A stretch of DNA of 64,000 nucleotides from Prochilodus magdalenae. Lineage: Eukaryota > Chordata > Actinopteri > Characiformes > Prochilodontidae. The notes under the pieces were generated by a model, which saw nothing but the letters and a program-made list of their open reading frames with translations, did no database searches and was not told the origin of the DNA. The translations under genes and the position numbers were made by a program. Positions 45,501 through 57,897 of the stretch are shown piece after piece (position 1 is the stretch's first letter; the number at the start of each line of letters is the position of its first letter). The DNA is taken from positions 434,001 through 498,000 of the forward strand of contig JAMWET010000180.1 of assembly GCA_024036415.1 (NCBI GenBank), read 5' to 3'.

Positions 45501-48500
45501 TAGAGCCTGTGCTGAAACTGTAAATAAGAGGTCCCAAACTACCAGTTCAGAGACAATATTTTACAATGTTTTTTTAAAAAAAAGGTTTTAGTTCAATCTA
45601 AAACATCACCTTCATTCAGTAACGAGTATATGAACTAGCTTTATTAAACTGGAATACTTTAAATTAGAATTTTTTATGTGTTGAGCTGAATAAAACAGAT
45701 TCAGATTTTTGTTGCTACTTTAAATACATCAATTGATGATAAACATTGTTTAAATTAAATATAATTTTGATAAACTAATGTTTTCATCTTGTTAGCTGAT
45801 TTTAAATAGCTCACATTGGGTAATTAGCCACAGCGTCTGAAAGACAAATCCTACCCACCCATCAGTACAGCCTAAATAGAAAGAATGTAGTTACAAGAGT
45901 GTGAATAAGTAGGTCTACTGACATCCAAGGACTAGTTGAAGAAAACTTGTTGCTGCTGCTTAAGCGTGAGGAAAAACAATAAGATGATCAAATACTTCTC
46001 TTATATAGTGAGTCATAATAGATGAATTTGAGGTTCAGGCCATTGGCAAGCGGAGAGGCCAAGTAAGGTCTTTCTGCGGCACAACAGGTCCCACAGCCCC
46101 TGAGTCAACTCTTGGTTACTATGGCAACAAGTCATCAGCCCGAAGATTTGAAACTTTCCTTGTTTCTCATGCGTATCGGAGCCATTAGGAACTCTGCACT
46201 GCGGTTTCTAAGTTTGGACATTAGGACTGATTACTTTTCGAAACGAATGGCAGTGGGCGACGCGGGAAAGGTTTCTTTCTGCGAGGTCTTTTTGTAAACA
46301 CTTGACTGTCAAGTGGTAAATCCAAGTAAGGCTTCATCAAAAGCGGCATCATGCAAATAATGGTCTTGCCTGACTCCAATTTTATTTTCTCAGCCTTTTT
46401 TTGCAGCAGACCTTGTTATAATTACATTCATTAGCCACTCTCCATGGCTAAGCTTGTATTGCAAGCCATGCCTTATAAAGGCAAAGTCATTTCTCCAACT
46501 TCTCATTTCAGGGCATGACGAGGGCTCGTTGGCAATCTGCATGCATTACCTCAGGTGCTTGAAACTGCTGCACTCATTTGAGTTTGTTCCCCTCGGCTGA
46601 GGCCCCGTGGTATTGAGAGGAGGTTGGGGGTTTGAGTAGCGAAGACTGGCTGCTGCAAAAGTGGCCGCTGGGAAATCTGGCAGGTTAATGCATTCTGGTA
46701 AACACAACAACCTCTGAGTGGATTTGAATAAAGTCCCTTTAGCAGGCCTTGACTGACATGGAGGCCATTGCTAGATGGAGCTCATTTTCCTCTCAAGGCT
46801 TGGCAGAATGGGTTTATGTTACATGTCAGGCAGAGTTTGTAATGGGGGTGAAGCGTACTGCACTATGACTGTAAAGACTGATAAGGGGGTGGGGAAAAAA
46901 GAGAGAATGATAGGAATAAAAGGTGTTAAGTGCATTTGTTTCTCATTTTCCTTTGTCTTTTTGCTGCACCTAGTTAGTGGACAGTTGTGGCATTTTATTT
47001 TACTCAGAATGACGCTGATGTTTCACTGTCTTTGTTCTCTCTCTCTTTTCTCCTTCCATAGGCTCTCTCTCAGTCCGTGAGGTAGCCGAGCTCCTAGACT
47101 CCTCCACCCTGCAGACGCTAAAGAAAGAGTGTGGAGGTCTGCAGACTCTTCTGAAAAACAGCCACCAGGTGTTCAGAGGTATGTAACACCATTCCCATAT
47201 GTTCTTTGTTGTCCAGCCATAATATATGATTGACAGCCTCTAACCTTTGTTCTCTCTTTACAAAAAATGGAGGAATTTTGGCGATAAACACGGAACACAG
47301 TCATTTTATATTAGAAAATTATCTCTTTTTTTATATTTAAATGCTTTTTTACATACAGGTCATTAAAGTCATTATCATTGCAGGCAGATAAATATCACAA
47401 AGAGACTGTAATAACAGGAACTCTTTGTTTCTTCACCACAGAAGTCATGCCAATAAACATGTGCTCTGAAAAATGATATTAAAGAATGACTTATATTAAT
47501 CCAATATTGCTTATAATACTGATATCTGCATGATGATCGAAATGTAGCTAAGCTGCTCACCTGTGGCATAATGGAAAAAGCCAGATAAATAAGACTAATC
47601 AAGAGATCTACTGCCCAACACATGGTTATATTTATTCTTGTATAGAGAAATGTTCTTGTCTCAGAAGCAAGCTTAAATTGATCTCCTAACATTAATTCAT
47701 GGGGTTATTGTACTAGGTTTTTGGGATTATTCAGATTTGTCATGAGCTTATATCTTGGGGTATACTGATCATTTATTTTTATGACTGATATGATTGATTT
47801 TATGATTGATTTCTTTACAGTCAAATTAGCTAACAGTCTAAAAAATAGCCATTATAAAAAACTGGCACTAAAGAGAATATGATCTTGTGTTTGCTCTTTA
47901 CATTAAGCTTCACTCACTCCCTCTTCTATTTGCTTGTTCACACTCTCACTTAGTGACTAACCAACTCACCGGACTGGCTTACTCCTTCACTGATAGGCTC
48001 AACTAGCTGCCTAAATGAGTAACCTGGCTAACTGACTAACTCGACTAGCTCCCGTAACTTGCTTAAAAAGCTGACTTTAGTTAATTCGGCTCACTCACTT
48101 TTGTGACAGACTGATTCATCTCAGCTGACTGACTGAGTAACTCAACTGGTTCTCTCACCCACCGACTTAACTGGGTGGTTACATCTAAAAATAAATCAGT
48201 CAGTTGTCAAGTGTGTTAGAAGTGATATTGGAACAAATAATCATATTCAGTTGGTCATTATAGTAACGATGGCCAATTCCAATCCTGACCCCCTGGTTCA
48301 AAATATGACCATACTGTTTTTTTTTTTTCTTTTTCCACAGTGCAAGGTGGAACAGTACACATACGGGACTGGCGCAGTGATGGCCCAATCCGACGTACAC
48401 AAGTAAAATCAAAGCCCAATTCTCAAATCTCAGAGGTGCTGAAAACCAGACTATGTTGGTTCCACACCCACCACCCCCATGGATGCCCACTGCCCACTGA

Positions 48501-48573
48501 AGACTGCCTCTTTGCTCATGGAGCAGATGATTTGAGACCCTCCACGCGACCTCTGAAAAAGTTCAGGAACTGA
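31139..48573 (+). CDS. trmt44: tRNA (uracil-2'-O-)-methyltransferase TRMT44, 11 exons, complete
   Basis: Homologue of yeast Trm44, which makes 2'-O-methyluridine at position 44 of tRNA-Ser with SAM. Exons: 31139-31487, 31587-31701, 32760-32979, 33941-34009, 34420-34527, 34797-34868, 38299-38405, 39292-39475, 40195-40564, 47062-47178, 48341-48573. They total 1944 nt, or 647 aa (human about 757). Landmarks are SAM motif FVDLGCGNGLLVHIL (269-283), HPGKGIDVRKRKIWDMYGP, DWLIGNHSDELTPWIPVIAG (327-346), RYFVLPCCFFDFYGKYQRRQ and LRIPSTKRVCLIGKSR. A CCCH-type zinc finger near the end has Cys609-x9-Cys619-x6-Cys626-x3-His630. Intron 7 uses a GC donor. Intron 1 is 99 nt and stop-free. An in-frame ATG at 31037 would add 34 residues; I chose 31139 because family similarity seems to begin only after it. 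Introns 6 (3.4 kb) and 9 (6.5 kb) are large. Confidence 0.95.
31900..32320. repeat. Dispersed repeat in trmt44 intron 2, copy 1
   Basis: Text such as gctacaacatgtttttgtgc, gatttaaggctttttgg and ttcacctgcct recurs in diverged form and the same order at about 43068-43190. Possibly one old interspersed family; class unknown. Confidence 0.4.
32454..32560. repeat. (TA)n plus (TATG)n microsatellite in trmt44 intron 2
   Basis: About 60 bp of TA followed by GTAT/GTGT variants. Confidence 0.95.
33082..33465 (+). repeat. Dispersed fish repeat, copy B
   Basis: In trmt44 intron 3. Shares ttagacactcctacc, ttggtcca and agtgtcactgcagtgc with copy A at 4902-5250. It keeps the central part (tggttggtggactattctca, gcagcactgctgt-like text) that copy A lacks. 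Non-coding. Confidence 0.7.
33488..33700 (-). mobile_element. (GATA/GATG)n tail and 3' end of a minus-strand LINE
   Basis: About 95 bp of GATA and GATG units run into actttattgatcccagaggg, the inverse of the LINE 3' signature at 26660-26720. Only the 3' end seems to be present. Confidence 0.65.
34095..34133. repeat. Short hairpin in trmt44 intron 4
   Basis: aggtggccagccac and gtggttggccacct pair with one mismatch around an 11-nt loop. The function is unknown. Confidence 0.6.
34869..38298 (+). other. trmt44 intron 6, mostly unexplained
   Basis: A 3.4-kb intron. I saw degenerate transposon-like text around 35140-35390, an imperfect RFX-type site near 36021 (gccatagcaaca) and no exon or RNA gene. 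The acceptor is tatttcag at 38298. Confidence 0.5.
42440..43240. repeat. Dispersed repeat in trmt44 intron 9, copy 2
   Basis: The right part (43068-43190) mirrors 32032-32200 in the same order (ctacaac...gcttgatt, gatttaaggcttcttag, cacctgcct). The left part (atttagctcaccccattcat, ttcagcctggactgcttttc) looks like another common fish repeat. Frames here are not genes. A TG/TA microsatellite lies inside at 42903-42931. Confidence 0.4.
46115..46128 (+). promoter_or_regulatory. X-box (RFX) motif
   Basis: gttactatggcaac fits the palindromic RFX consensus GTTNCYATGGNAAC. It sits in the less repetitive part of trmt44 intron 9. RFX sites often mark ciliary-gene or neural enhancers, but there is no direct sign of activity. 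Confidence 0.4.
47915..48180 (+). repeat. Degenerate simple repeat of ACTCACT/CTGACTAACT words
   Basis: In trmt44 intron 10. Words such as gactaaccaactcac, ctaactgactaactcg and gactgactgagtaactcaac recur over about 265 bp with no fixed phase. It looks like an old decayed microsatellite. Confidence 0.6.
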
Positions 48574-51500
48574 CCGCAATTTGATGCCAAGGACCATAAA
48601 GTCACGTTTCATTTTAATAGAATTCTATGATGTATTGTTTGGTGGGGTTTTAGTTTTTTTTTTTTAAATTCAGGATTCTTTTTGACTTGTTGCTCAGTAC
48701 AAATAATCAACACCATTTCTGGCTTGGCCTCTTGTTTATCTGTTCTTATTTGTTCATCTGTAAAACAAATACAGTAGATTTTCTCCTGGAAAACATATCC
48801 CTAGTTTATGGGAGAGATGAAACAATAAGCAGCTAAAGCCACGGCAGACCAAATAATGAAATGCATCCCTCCTTTTTGTGAAAGGTGCGGCCCCCATTGG
48901 AACATGAAAAGAGCTCTTTGTGAGTGTGTGCGTTTGGGATGGCATGTGCTTGGTAAATGTTAAAGGCATAAATAATTCGGAGCGCAGTGTGGGGGGCAGG
49001 TCTGTTTGTAGGTTATTGTCCCTCTACTCAAATGTCATGGGACAGGATGTTCCTGTCTACTCTGTAGGGTCAGCTGAGGTCAGTGTTTTATTGGCTCATT
49101 GTAGATGACATGGAAGTATCAGTTTCATTTACTTCACTCAAAAAAAGCCTAGTGCTGATCCTATGACATAGCAGCACAGGTCCACCGGGAAACCTTAAGG
49201 GAATTCTTTGTTTACGCTATTGCTTACACACTGTTTACATTATTTATTTTCAACAGTGAATTGTTAATGGATTTTTTCAAAAGTGTAATTACAGGTATTA
49301 AATATAATGGAAGCATTCATTTACCCTTACCATAGGAGATTAACATAACATAAGCTGCTATAGTAAGTATTGATGCCTTCCCACTGTAGACTTCCTCAGG
49401 GTTTTCCCTGCAGTATGACCTACTTACATCAGCCAGTGGAGACTGTTTCTATTTACCTTGTACACAGTCTATGAAAGTGATGTTAATAAGCACTTGATTC
49501 TATGCGTTTATTTTTACTAGATCGAGATCTTTTTGGGAGGATATCACTGAATATGTTCAGAGAATGTGTTCTGATCTGCAGCTGAGCCACAGTTTATTGA
49601 TACACTCAGTACCTTGTTGATGGATAAGTGAACAGGGCAGCCTGCTGTTTAAAAGTCTTGAGGCTCAGGTGGAAGCAGCATGACTCAACTTTGAGGAACA
49701 TCCTGTGGGAACCTGCGGATGCTAATGAAGACACGTAGCCCCTGTGGCAGAAGGCGGTTTCAAACAGCATTATAAATTCCTTTGATGCTGAACGAGCGTT
49801 TAATATGGGTGCAGTATTACAGCTGTAACTACGGCACAGCCGTGTATAACCAAGCTCTGTGTAGCACAGCTTAATGAGGTGAACATACTAGGTCACGTTT
49901 CATTAATGAGCCTAGATTTCCATGAGAAACTCATTTGACTAATTGAGTCGCCCAGGTCTTACCCACAGAGTCATAGTGATGTATGAGCTCTCAGTGTGAG
50001 CATGAAGTAACTGTAGTTGTTTCTAAAGCCGATACATTTTTTACCCTATGTTCCTTCATCCAAAGCAGCTAGTCTGCTGTTGGTAGTAGACGGATTTATT
50101 GCTTTACAGTATGTTGGGGCTCATTATTTTCTGTACAGCTGTGTGCAGTACAAATTATAGTGTCAAAGGTGATCCAGTCCAGACTTAAAAATGAGCATTT
50201 CTGACTGGTTCTTAGCCTGGATGTACACTTCTGCCACCATTTGCATCTTCAAGCTGAACACAACATTGATGGTGCCATGTTCTAGGAGTATATCTGTAGG
50301 GCGCATGGGTCCAAATCAGCTGGTTCCACAGACTTAATGCAACCTGATGGACATTTTGACCAACAGTTTACCAGACATTAATCCCATCTCTCAATTCAAA
50401 AATCTCAAACAACTTCCACCCGTTTGATTCTTTGAAATCAAGTTTTTTTTTCCCTGCATGGGATCATGTTTTAAATGACTATTATTTTCTACACTTTTAA
50501 ATGGATCATAAAATCAGCTTTTCTGGCTTGAGGCTTGAACACTAAATGTGTGCCAAAGTTAGTTGTAGTTGTGCTGTATGTGAACAGTACAGGGTTTTTG
50601 GTGTAGTATTCAGTGGCATCATTCTGTAGACCATATACCCATTTTTGGAGGCAAGAAGCAACTTCCACTGCTGTAGTATTGCTTGTCTTGCCATACTGAC
50701 ATCAGTAGAATACTTGAATAGGCAGTTCACTAGCTCAGTGGCTTTAGGTTCCTTTCCATCTTACTAACTTTAAACAACACTGTTGATAATATAGACTATA
50801 CTGAATCTCTCATGATGTCTGTTTCAGGTTGTGTAGGCTTAATCTAAGTATGTTAGGAACAAGATGTCTGACTGGGTGAATCATTTTGTTAAAAATGTCT
50901 CGTCATTCTGACATTAATGCAAATTTCACTATACCAAAACAACAGTAGTGACCTCAGGTGGGGATATACCTGGCCTGAGCTAGATGAACAGCCTGGCTTG
51001 ATGTGTTTAGCCACCTAGTTTGAAATACCCCAGACATACACCACCCCCCCCCCAGCCAGAGCCGAGACAGGAGGAGAAATGGCCGGCTGTGGCTGAATCT
51101 GGGCCGGTGGAGAGGCAGTACAGAGGAGACAAATGATCCTGGTCCTGCCCACGCTGAGAACTGTGCTCTGTCCTGAGGTCTGTGTTGCATCAGTGCATGG
51201 AGCAAGAGTTGAGAAACGCTCTGCCCTAATGTTTATCAGACGGAATCCCACTGGTTTCCAATGGGTGTGTGTGTGAGAGACAGCCTGCCCGATGCGATAT
51301 CATCCAAGGATGCAATTACTAATTTGTTGATGGAGTATAAGAATAGCAGTGTGCATGCAAAACACAGACGAGGGCGTGCGAGTTATAACACAGTGGAGAA
51401 GCTGAGATCATGGTTGGCTCGTGTGTGTGTGTGTGTGCGCGTAGAGTGTAACTCAGCATGGTCAGTGTGAGGTTATTGGCACTAGTCTTAGTACACATGC

Positions 51501-51971
51501 CGGTCCTGACCGCTCCCACAACTGTTTATGGCTGTTAAATATTTCTGGGGTATGCAGAGGTCATTTTCTCTCTCTCTCGTTCTCTCTGTCATTTATCATT
51601 GTTTTTCCCTCAAGTAGCTGTTAGTTACTTGCACATTCTCTGCTTTTTTTTTGCTTCCACTCGTTCTCTCACACTCCATCCCCACCCCCCAACCCATTCC
51701 TCCCCACTCTGAGGGTGGAGGAGAGAGAATCCGACAAAGCAGATGTCCTCTGTCAACATCCCTCCTTTCTCCTCTGCTCTGAGTACTGAGTACTGATAAG
51801 TGCTGTAGGCCAAGCAGTGTATATGAATCTGACACAGGCATGCAAGTAAATATTGCTTAATGCCTGACGAATCATACTGAGCATTCCTGCTGTTTCTATA
51901 GGAGAGATGATTTACTCTTAATCACTTTGTGAAATAAAGGTGGCACGAGAACCTTTTCTTAGAACTGTACG
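48574..51971. other. trmt44 3' UTR and gene-free DNA
   Basis: No canonical AATAAA was noticed within the first 500 nt after the stop codon; CATAAA occurs at 48596. Mostly unique-looking sequence with a TAAT-rich stretch (about 49880-49950), a C-run (51043-51053) and a TG run (51422-51437). No exon or RNA gene was recognised. Confidence 0.5.
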
Positions 51972-52098
51972 TCAAAGCCAATTACCATTTGGAAACCTTT
52001 TAATTGTAATAGAGGCTGTGGAACCAAATGGCACTTCCCAGCATGCTACACTTGGATGACAGTGATGCCATATTTATGGTGCACTCTGCAGTATGAGC
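51972..52098. repeat. Diverged duplicated block, copy 1
   Basis: Shares caaagcca, accatttgg, aaccttttaattgt, agaggctgtggaacc, cccagcatgc, tagtgcactct-like text and atatgagc-like text, in the same order and orientation, with 53275-53394. It is non-coding and 1.3 kb from its partner. Confidence 0.75.
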
Positions 52099-52273
52099 GA
52101 GACGAGCGGTGGGGGGGAAGCACATCGAGGTGCCAGACGTGAATCCTACACTTTGTTTTCTCCCTGTTCTTTGCTCTGTGTGGTATCATTGTGTGTGTTA
52201 TTGTAGTGCACTGCCATGGGCTCTGGTCAGCCAAAGACATTACACTGCCCACGCACATCTGGCGAGCTGTCAC

Positions 52274-52275
<2 letters not shown>

Positions 52276-52323
<48 letters not shown>
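52276..52323. repeat. (GA)n microsatellite
   Basis: About 24 GA units. Arg-Glu or Ser-Leu repeat frames across it are artefacts. Confidence 0.95.
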
Positions 52324-52327
<4 letters not shown>

Positions 52328-53274
52328 GAGGAAGAATACAGTGTGACTTTTTCCTCTTCCCACAGCGACAGTCGTTGACACTGAGTCTAGCTGACAGCTC
52401 TCTGCTCACTTCGTCTGAGGTGGAACTTTGGTTTGAATTCAGCTTTGAGCTTCGCCTGGCACAGTATGTTCAGAATGAGAAACGTATGGCTTTCACCTCT
52501 GAGAGAATTCACAATTCTGTTATTCCAGCGAAGGATGGGAGGGTAAAATATGTCACCCTGGCCTATTTAAATGAAAAGAGTTATTTTGGTCAAATGGTCG
52601 TGTGGTTTGTCTTATCTGTTTCTATGCCTGTAGTTCTATAAAGGAGTCTTTCTGGAAATGTACCAGTTGTCAGCTTGCAGGTTCACCTCTTGCAGTACAG
52701 TCTGTTAGCCTTTCCCACAGGTAATTGTCCCATAGCATGGAGAACTAAAATTACCTGTCACCAAATTTTCTTAAATGTGTAGTTATTCATTAATCTGTTT
52801 ATGAGTACTGTACATTCAGCTAATAGCTGATGACCCTACTCCTTGATGTTGGAAGTGAGAGCAGTGTTGTTACAGCCGCCAGTCTGCAGAAGTCGGTAGA
52901 GCAGATGAATGTTTCATTGCAGCTTTCTACAGGATCCAGACCTCTGAAAGGAGTTGATGAAGTGGATTTTTTTCCTAAGCCCCTTAACACATAGTTTCCT
53001 ATGTTACACCCCAAACTGCTTCTTGAAGGTGGCATATACAGGGCAGCCTGTCAAAACAATGTGATTTACATACTTCAGCTTTGACTACTATTTAATTCTA
53101 TGAAGAGAAAGATGTTGGTAAATGGTACAGTATGTAAATAAAAGCACACAACCACTGGGAATGAACTTCAGGGGCAAAAAAAGACAACCCGAAATGAAAG
53201 ATTATGGAGCGTTTGAAAAGTAAAGGAATACGTGTGGAGGAACGTTGAGGTTTCAGGTTTTTCCTACAACTCAC

Positions 53275-53394
53275 ATCAAAGCCAAAAACCATTTGGCAAC
53301 CTTTAATTGTTAGAGAGAGGCTGTGGAACCCAAAGGCATTTCCATAGCACTGTTCTCCCAGCATGCACAGTTATAGTGCACTCTTCAATATGAG
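53275..53394. repeat. Diverged duplicated block, copy 2
   Basis: Partner of 51972-52098. It keeps the same ordered words with small insertions and deletions. Confidence 0.75.
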
Positions 53395-53714
53395 CAAAAA
53401 AATAAATAAAAGCTTTACCTATAACAAAGCTTCTTTGTGCCATACTGTTCTAAGAAAATCTAAGTATACAAACACCCCCACATGCAGTGAAGGAACTCCG
53501 TAATGCTGATCATCACCCCTATTCGCCTACTTCTCTTTGCTGTCTTCACATAGCTGTCATGACCAAACCTCCTGTATCCACAACAGCAACCTTGCTGAGG
53601 AATTAGAGATGTGCTTTAACTGTAGTGTAACGTTGGTGTAACCCTAGTGTAATTTTGGGTTACTGATATTGGTCTGTTCATCATGAAATGTTTGTTCAGT
53701 GTAAAGGGCAACAG

Positions 53715-54105
53715 CGATGCTATGGCTGTGTTCAGACTGGCGGCAAATTGCATTTGCTTCTCAGATCAGATCTTTTAAGACGACTGTCCGTGCTGTTATT
53801 TGCAAGTGTTCAAAATGGATTTGTGTGTCCAGACTATCTGTGTAGGTTGATGTGGCAGATACGTGGGTGCCAGTAAATACACGCCAAATTTAATCTCTAC
53901 AATCACTTTGGATTTGACATCATTGCTGTGTGTTGCGTCGCAAATATAAAATACTTTAGATAAGAACGATTTGAGCTACCTGAGCAGCCAGACTGTGACG
54001 TGTAAAAAAAATTTGATTGGAATTGTATTTCAAGCCACCTTTAAATGTGGTTCAGATCCTGGATATTCTAAAAATCGGATTTAGACTGGCAGATTAAACT
54101 AGGCC
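53715..54105. mobile_element. Candidate old MITE
   Basis: The left part has tgttcagactggcggcaaat and cagatcagatc; the right part has ttcagatcctgg, aaaatcggatttagactggc. Similar wording marks a common non-autonomous fish DNA transposon in my memory. Terminal inverted repeats are weak. Confidence 0.4.
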
Positions 54106-54199
54106 CAGGAGCCTATGAGCTCTAGTGAGGAAAGAAAATAGACAAAGGAAATCTGCAAAGCAAACAAAGAAATTGCTGGTTTACTCAGAATAAGGGACT

Positions 54200-54640
54200 G
54201 ACAAATGCTAGTGGGAAATCAGATAAAGGTTTTTACTGGTATTAATATTTACTGAGCTACATATACAGATGTAGTGTTTGTTTACATAACATGCCAGTGT
54301 TCTTAGCATGAAGCTGTAGAGGTGACTAAAGGTGTCCTGTGATAATCCATCCCATGTAGCCTCAATATTCTCACAGTCCTGCAGGTAGTGGTGGATGTGG
54401 TGTGACACCAGGCACTCTGGACCATTCATCTTGGCGCTGACCACAGTGCCTTCACACACAGATTTGTAGGTCATCTCCACCAAGACAAAAAGGGGACTTG
54501 TCACTGAAGATTGTTCATCTTCAGCTGCCATTCTGAGTCACTCCATGACAGACACGACACCATTGCAGTTTTTGGCGATGTTGATGTGGTGTTGAGGGCA
54601 GTCATCGTAACAGTTTGCATGCATGTAGTCCTGTCTGCCA
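54200..54640 (-). mobile_element. Degenerate Tc1-like transposase fragment
   Basis: On the minus strand one frame gives QWCRVCHGVTQNG, then IFSDKSPFCLGGDD, resembling the central FSDESRF block of Tc1-like transposases around the second catalytic Asp. Stops and frame changes are present. A related block lies at 62945-63080. Confidence 0.6.
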
Positions 54641-56789
54641 ATGGTGCTGGCACTCATAGGATGACTCATGGTGGGCAGCACTGCTTGCTGATGGTCACTG
54701 GCTTAACTGTTGGGTCAGTCAGCTGCAGTGATAAGGCCTGTCCTTTCTTACCCTACCTTGTGTGGCTGAGTGTGAATCTTGAATCATTAGCATGTCTCGC
54801 AATGTCAAATCGTCCCACCAAATTCGGTTGATTCCTCTGGGTGCAACTATTCTTTTGATTGATAAGTATATATTATTTATTACTAATTTAGTAACTCTGT
54901 AATCTGTTAAATATGATTCCTGACTTAATCATGAATGTCCAATTTTGACTGGAAATGAAGTAAATGAATGAATTAATGGAATCTTGAGATTTTACTATGA
55001 TAGCGAATATATCCTGTCTCTGAACATCTGAGTATCCTTGTGCAGCCAACAGACTAAAGAAACCTTGAGTGTAGAGGTCACATGCTCCCAACTGAACAAT
55101 TTGGGAAGTCGGTTGGATGGAGACACTGAACAGCTTCTTTTAAGAATGCTGAGTTGTGAGAGCTGGAAAGAGGAGCCGTGTGCCAAGTCAAGTCTGTAAG
55201 CACGACGACTCTTATTTATAGAAGACACAGTTCTGCAGGGTAAATACCAATAACACACCGAGAAGCTTCATGCATGCCTCATTTGCAAGCAACTACGTAA
55301 CATCAAAGAAGAAATTACTTTTTGCCTTGCAAAGTCAATATGGACACACGAAACAGTTGCGCAACAGATGCCTAAAGGGACTCTTTCCCCTCCCTGGTGT
55401 AAATAAAAGCAGTTTTGCTTGGAGTTTCTTTTTTCCCCTCCTTTTTTTTCTTTTCCGAGGGCAGAGCGTTGCACATGTGCAAAAATAACCACTGCAGCAT
55501 TATGCTGTGCTCTTGAGTTAGCAAATTAAAATGATGAATCGCAATATTACAAGCCAAGTTGGTCTCCATTTCTGCTGAAATGAGACATCTAAGAGACATC
55601 CACATTAATCTTGGAGAAAATATATATGGACAGGTTTAGACAGTGTGGAGGATAATAAGAATATCTGAGATGTTACAGTCATAGCTTAACGCCGTTCACT
55701 CAGCTTTTTAGGCCTGTTAGTTTGGTACCTGAGAGTATCACCAAAATAAAGCGCAAGTGGCAGACATGGGTGCATTATGAGCTATCATAAAAGAGCTAAG
55801 AAAGGGTAAAGAAAAGCTAAGCATCCTCTCTATTATTTTCCCCTCAGAGTTGCTTTCACATATTCCCATGGCAGGGTTTTTAATAGAAAACAGGTAATGG
55901 AAAACAGTGAGTAAGAGCAAAGCTGCGAGACGGCTAAATGGATAAACCAAAGCCATACGCCTGCTGCACGTATGGTGTCTGTTGACCGTGAAACGGCATG
56001 TCTGTTTCTAAGGGCATCCATAATTCAGTTTAAGGGGGCTATACATAATATATATGGAATTGTACAACAGGCTTTTAAATATCAGCATCTTACATTGGGG
56101 CTTTTTATTTTTGCAGACAATTCTTATCCTCATTTAAAACATGACAGATCAATATATAGTACATTACTGTGCCAAAGTCAGAGACCATATGTCTAGTTTC
56201 TACTAACAAAAGTAATTCATTTTTCAGGAAATATTTCAGGAGACTAGTTAAAATATGATTAATGAGGGGTTAAATAAGTTAAATGAAGGGGAAAGAAAAA
56301 ATACATGAAGATACCTGACCAGTCACCACATAAAAATACTTAAAGTCTTGTTTTTGATAGAAAATCTTCCCTCTTGTGTTTTAGATCTGAAACAATTAAC
56401 AGCTGTTTCTGTTCATCCTTTCTCTGTGCGAAGACAACATCATGGGCATCTGAAAGGACGTGTAGCTACTGGTGTTCTCAGAACAATGGGCTGACCAATG
56501 ATTTGTTTAAAAAAACTGAAATCAAGTTTCACAGATGGATGTTTGAAAGGAAGGTGTGGTGAAGACACTAAATAATGATAAGTACTTGTTACGGCTTCTG
56601 TGCAACTTTGTTACTGAAAATATGGGCCATTTGGACTGGACATTACAAAATGATTGGTGGCCTCTGACATTTTCACAGTGCTGTACATTTTCTCATTATA
56701 CACTGAGAAACACAGACTGTTCATCTACTCTTTTCCCAATGTATGTGCGCTGGATAAAGCAAAATATTGCTAAAACATAAACAGATGAC

Positions 56790-57840
56790 AAATGATACCA
56801 CATTCCTTCAATAGTTTAAGCAGGGTTACTTTTTTTCCAAAGCAATTGTTTGTCAGGATGGCCAGTATTAGTTGCACCTCATTTGGCATGTATCACCACT
56901 AGTAGCTAGGGGTCTTTCAGTTCTTGACTGGGGGTTTTCCACTAGTTCTATGAGGTTCTTGAGATGAGTCGCATGCAGTGCTCTTTTAAGGTCTATCCAC
57001 TGATTTTCTAAGATACTGAGGCTGGGGGCCTGTGTGGATTTGAGGTAGTGTATTGTGGGTTTGAAAGTGTGTTTAGGATCATTATCCTGTTGTAGAAACT
57101 CTCATTTTCTTCATTTTTTATTTTTATTATTTATTTTTTTTTACAAATTGCAGGTTGTTTACTTCCAGAATTTGCTGGTATTTAAATGTATTTATTCTTC
57201 CCTCCACCACTGAACTGTTCTCTATGCCACTGCCTGCTACACAAGCCCAAAGCATGATTGATCCACACCTATGCTTAACAGTTGGCAAGATGTTTTTCTC
57301 ATGAAATTCTGCACCTTTCTTCTCCCTTTACACGTTGTGGCCTAAAGGATATATTTTAACTTCACAGGTCCACATGACCTTTTCTCAAAATGCATCAGGT
57401 TTACTTAGATTTTTCTTCTGTGCAGATGCTGATGCACAGTAAAAAAACACACCACCACTACATAAAACATAAAGCTGAACACCTGAAGGTGCTATGCAGT
57501 CAAACAGAAGTTTTGATTTGTCATCTCAAGCCATTTTCTCAGAAAGTTTTCTTGGTTTCAGGGCTATCTTTTTATACCGTCTTTTAGTTTGTAGGAATTA
57601 ACTGTTTAACTTTCAAAAAGCTTGGCAGCTGCTTAAAGACGCCCATGGCTGCTGATTGTTGGGACAAGGTTTGAGGAGTCAGAGTATTTATAAAGCTTTG
57701 AAATTTGCATCAGCTGGCCTTTCCTAATGAGAACTCTGAAGAAGCCATAGCACTAACAAGCTAATTAAGGTGTGAGACCTTGGTAAAAGTTTTCTGAGAG
57801 CTCAGATCTCTTGGGGTACCAGAACTTTTGCATAGTGTGT
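56790..57840 (-). mobile_element. Nearly full-length but decayed Tc1-like transposon
   Basis: Minus strand. The end near 57840 reads ctatgcaaaagttctggtac, like the terminal repeat of this family. It is followed by a start-codon region (ATGGGCGTCTTTAAGCAG, near 57648) and conserved pieces: CGSIMLWACVAGSGIENSSV, INTFKYQQILE, and QDNDPKHTFKPTIHYLKS (the usual DPKHT motif), then LENPQSR-like text. Part of the N-terminal and middle region is missing. It carries an A/T-rich insertion near 57105-57145 and broken frames, so it is inactive. Confidence 0.8.
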
Positions 57841-57897
57841 GCTTCACAATTGTGCAAATAAACAGTAACATACTTCCACATAACAATCCTGCCTAAA

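Larger units (their letters stand above)
40565..47061 (+). other. trmt44 intron 9, 6.5 kb
   Basis: The largest intron. It contains a T-rich run (42330-42358), a dispersed repeat (42440-43240), a TG/TA microsatellite (42903-42931), a possible interspersed repeat starting with tttatttatataggg near 44888-45200, and a less repetitive, more GC-rich stretch at about 46020-46900 with an X-box-like site (46115). No coding exon was recognised. Confidence 0.55.

Noticed and set aside
52046..52641. Frames up to 141 codons on both strands
   Set aside because: They are extended by the GA microsatellite; the rest has no recognisable family or splice context.
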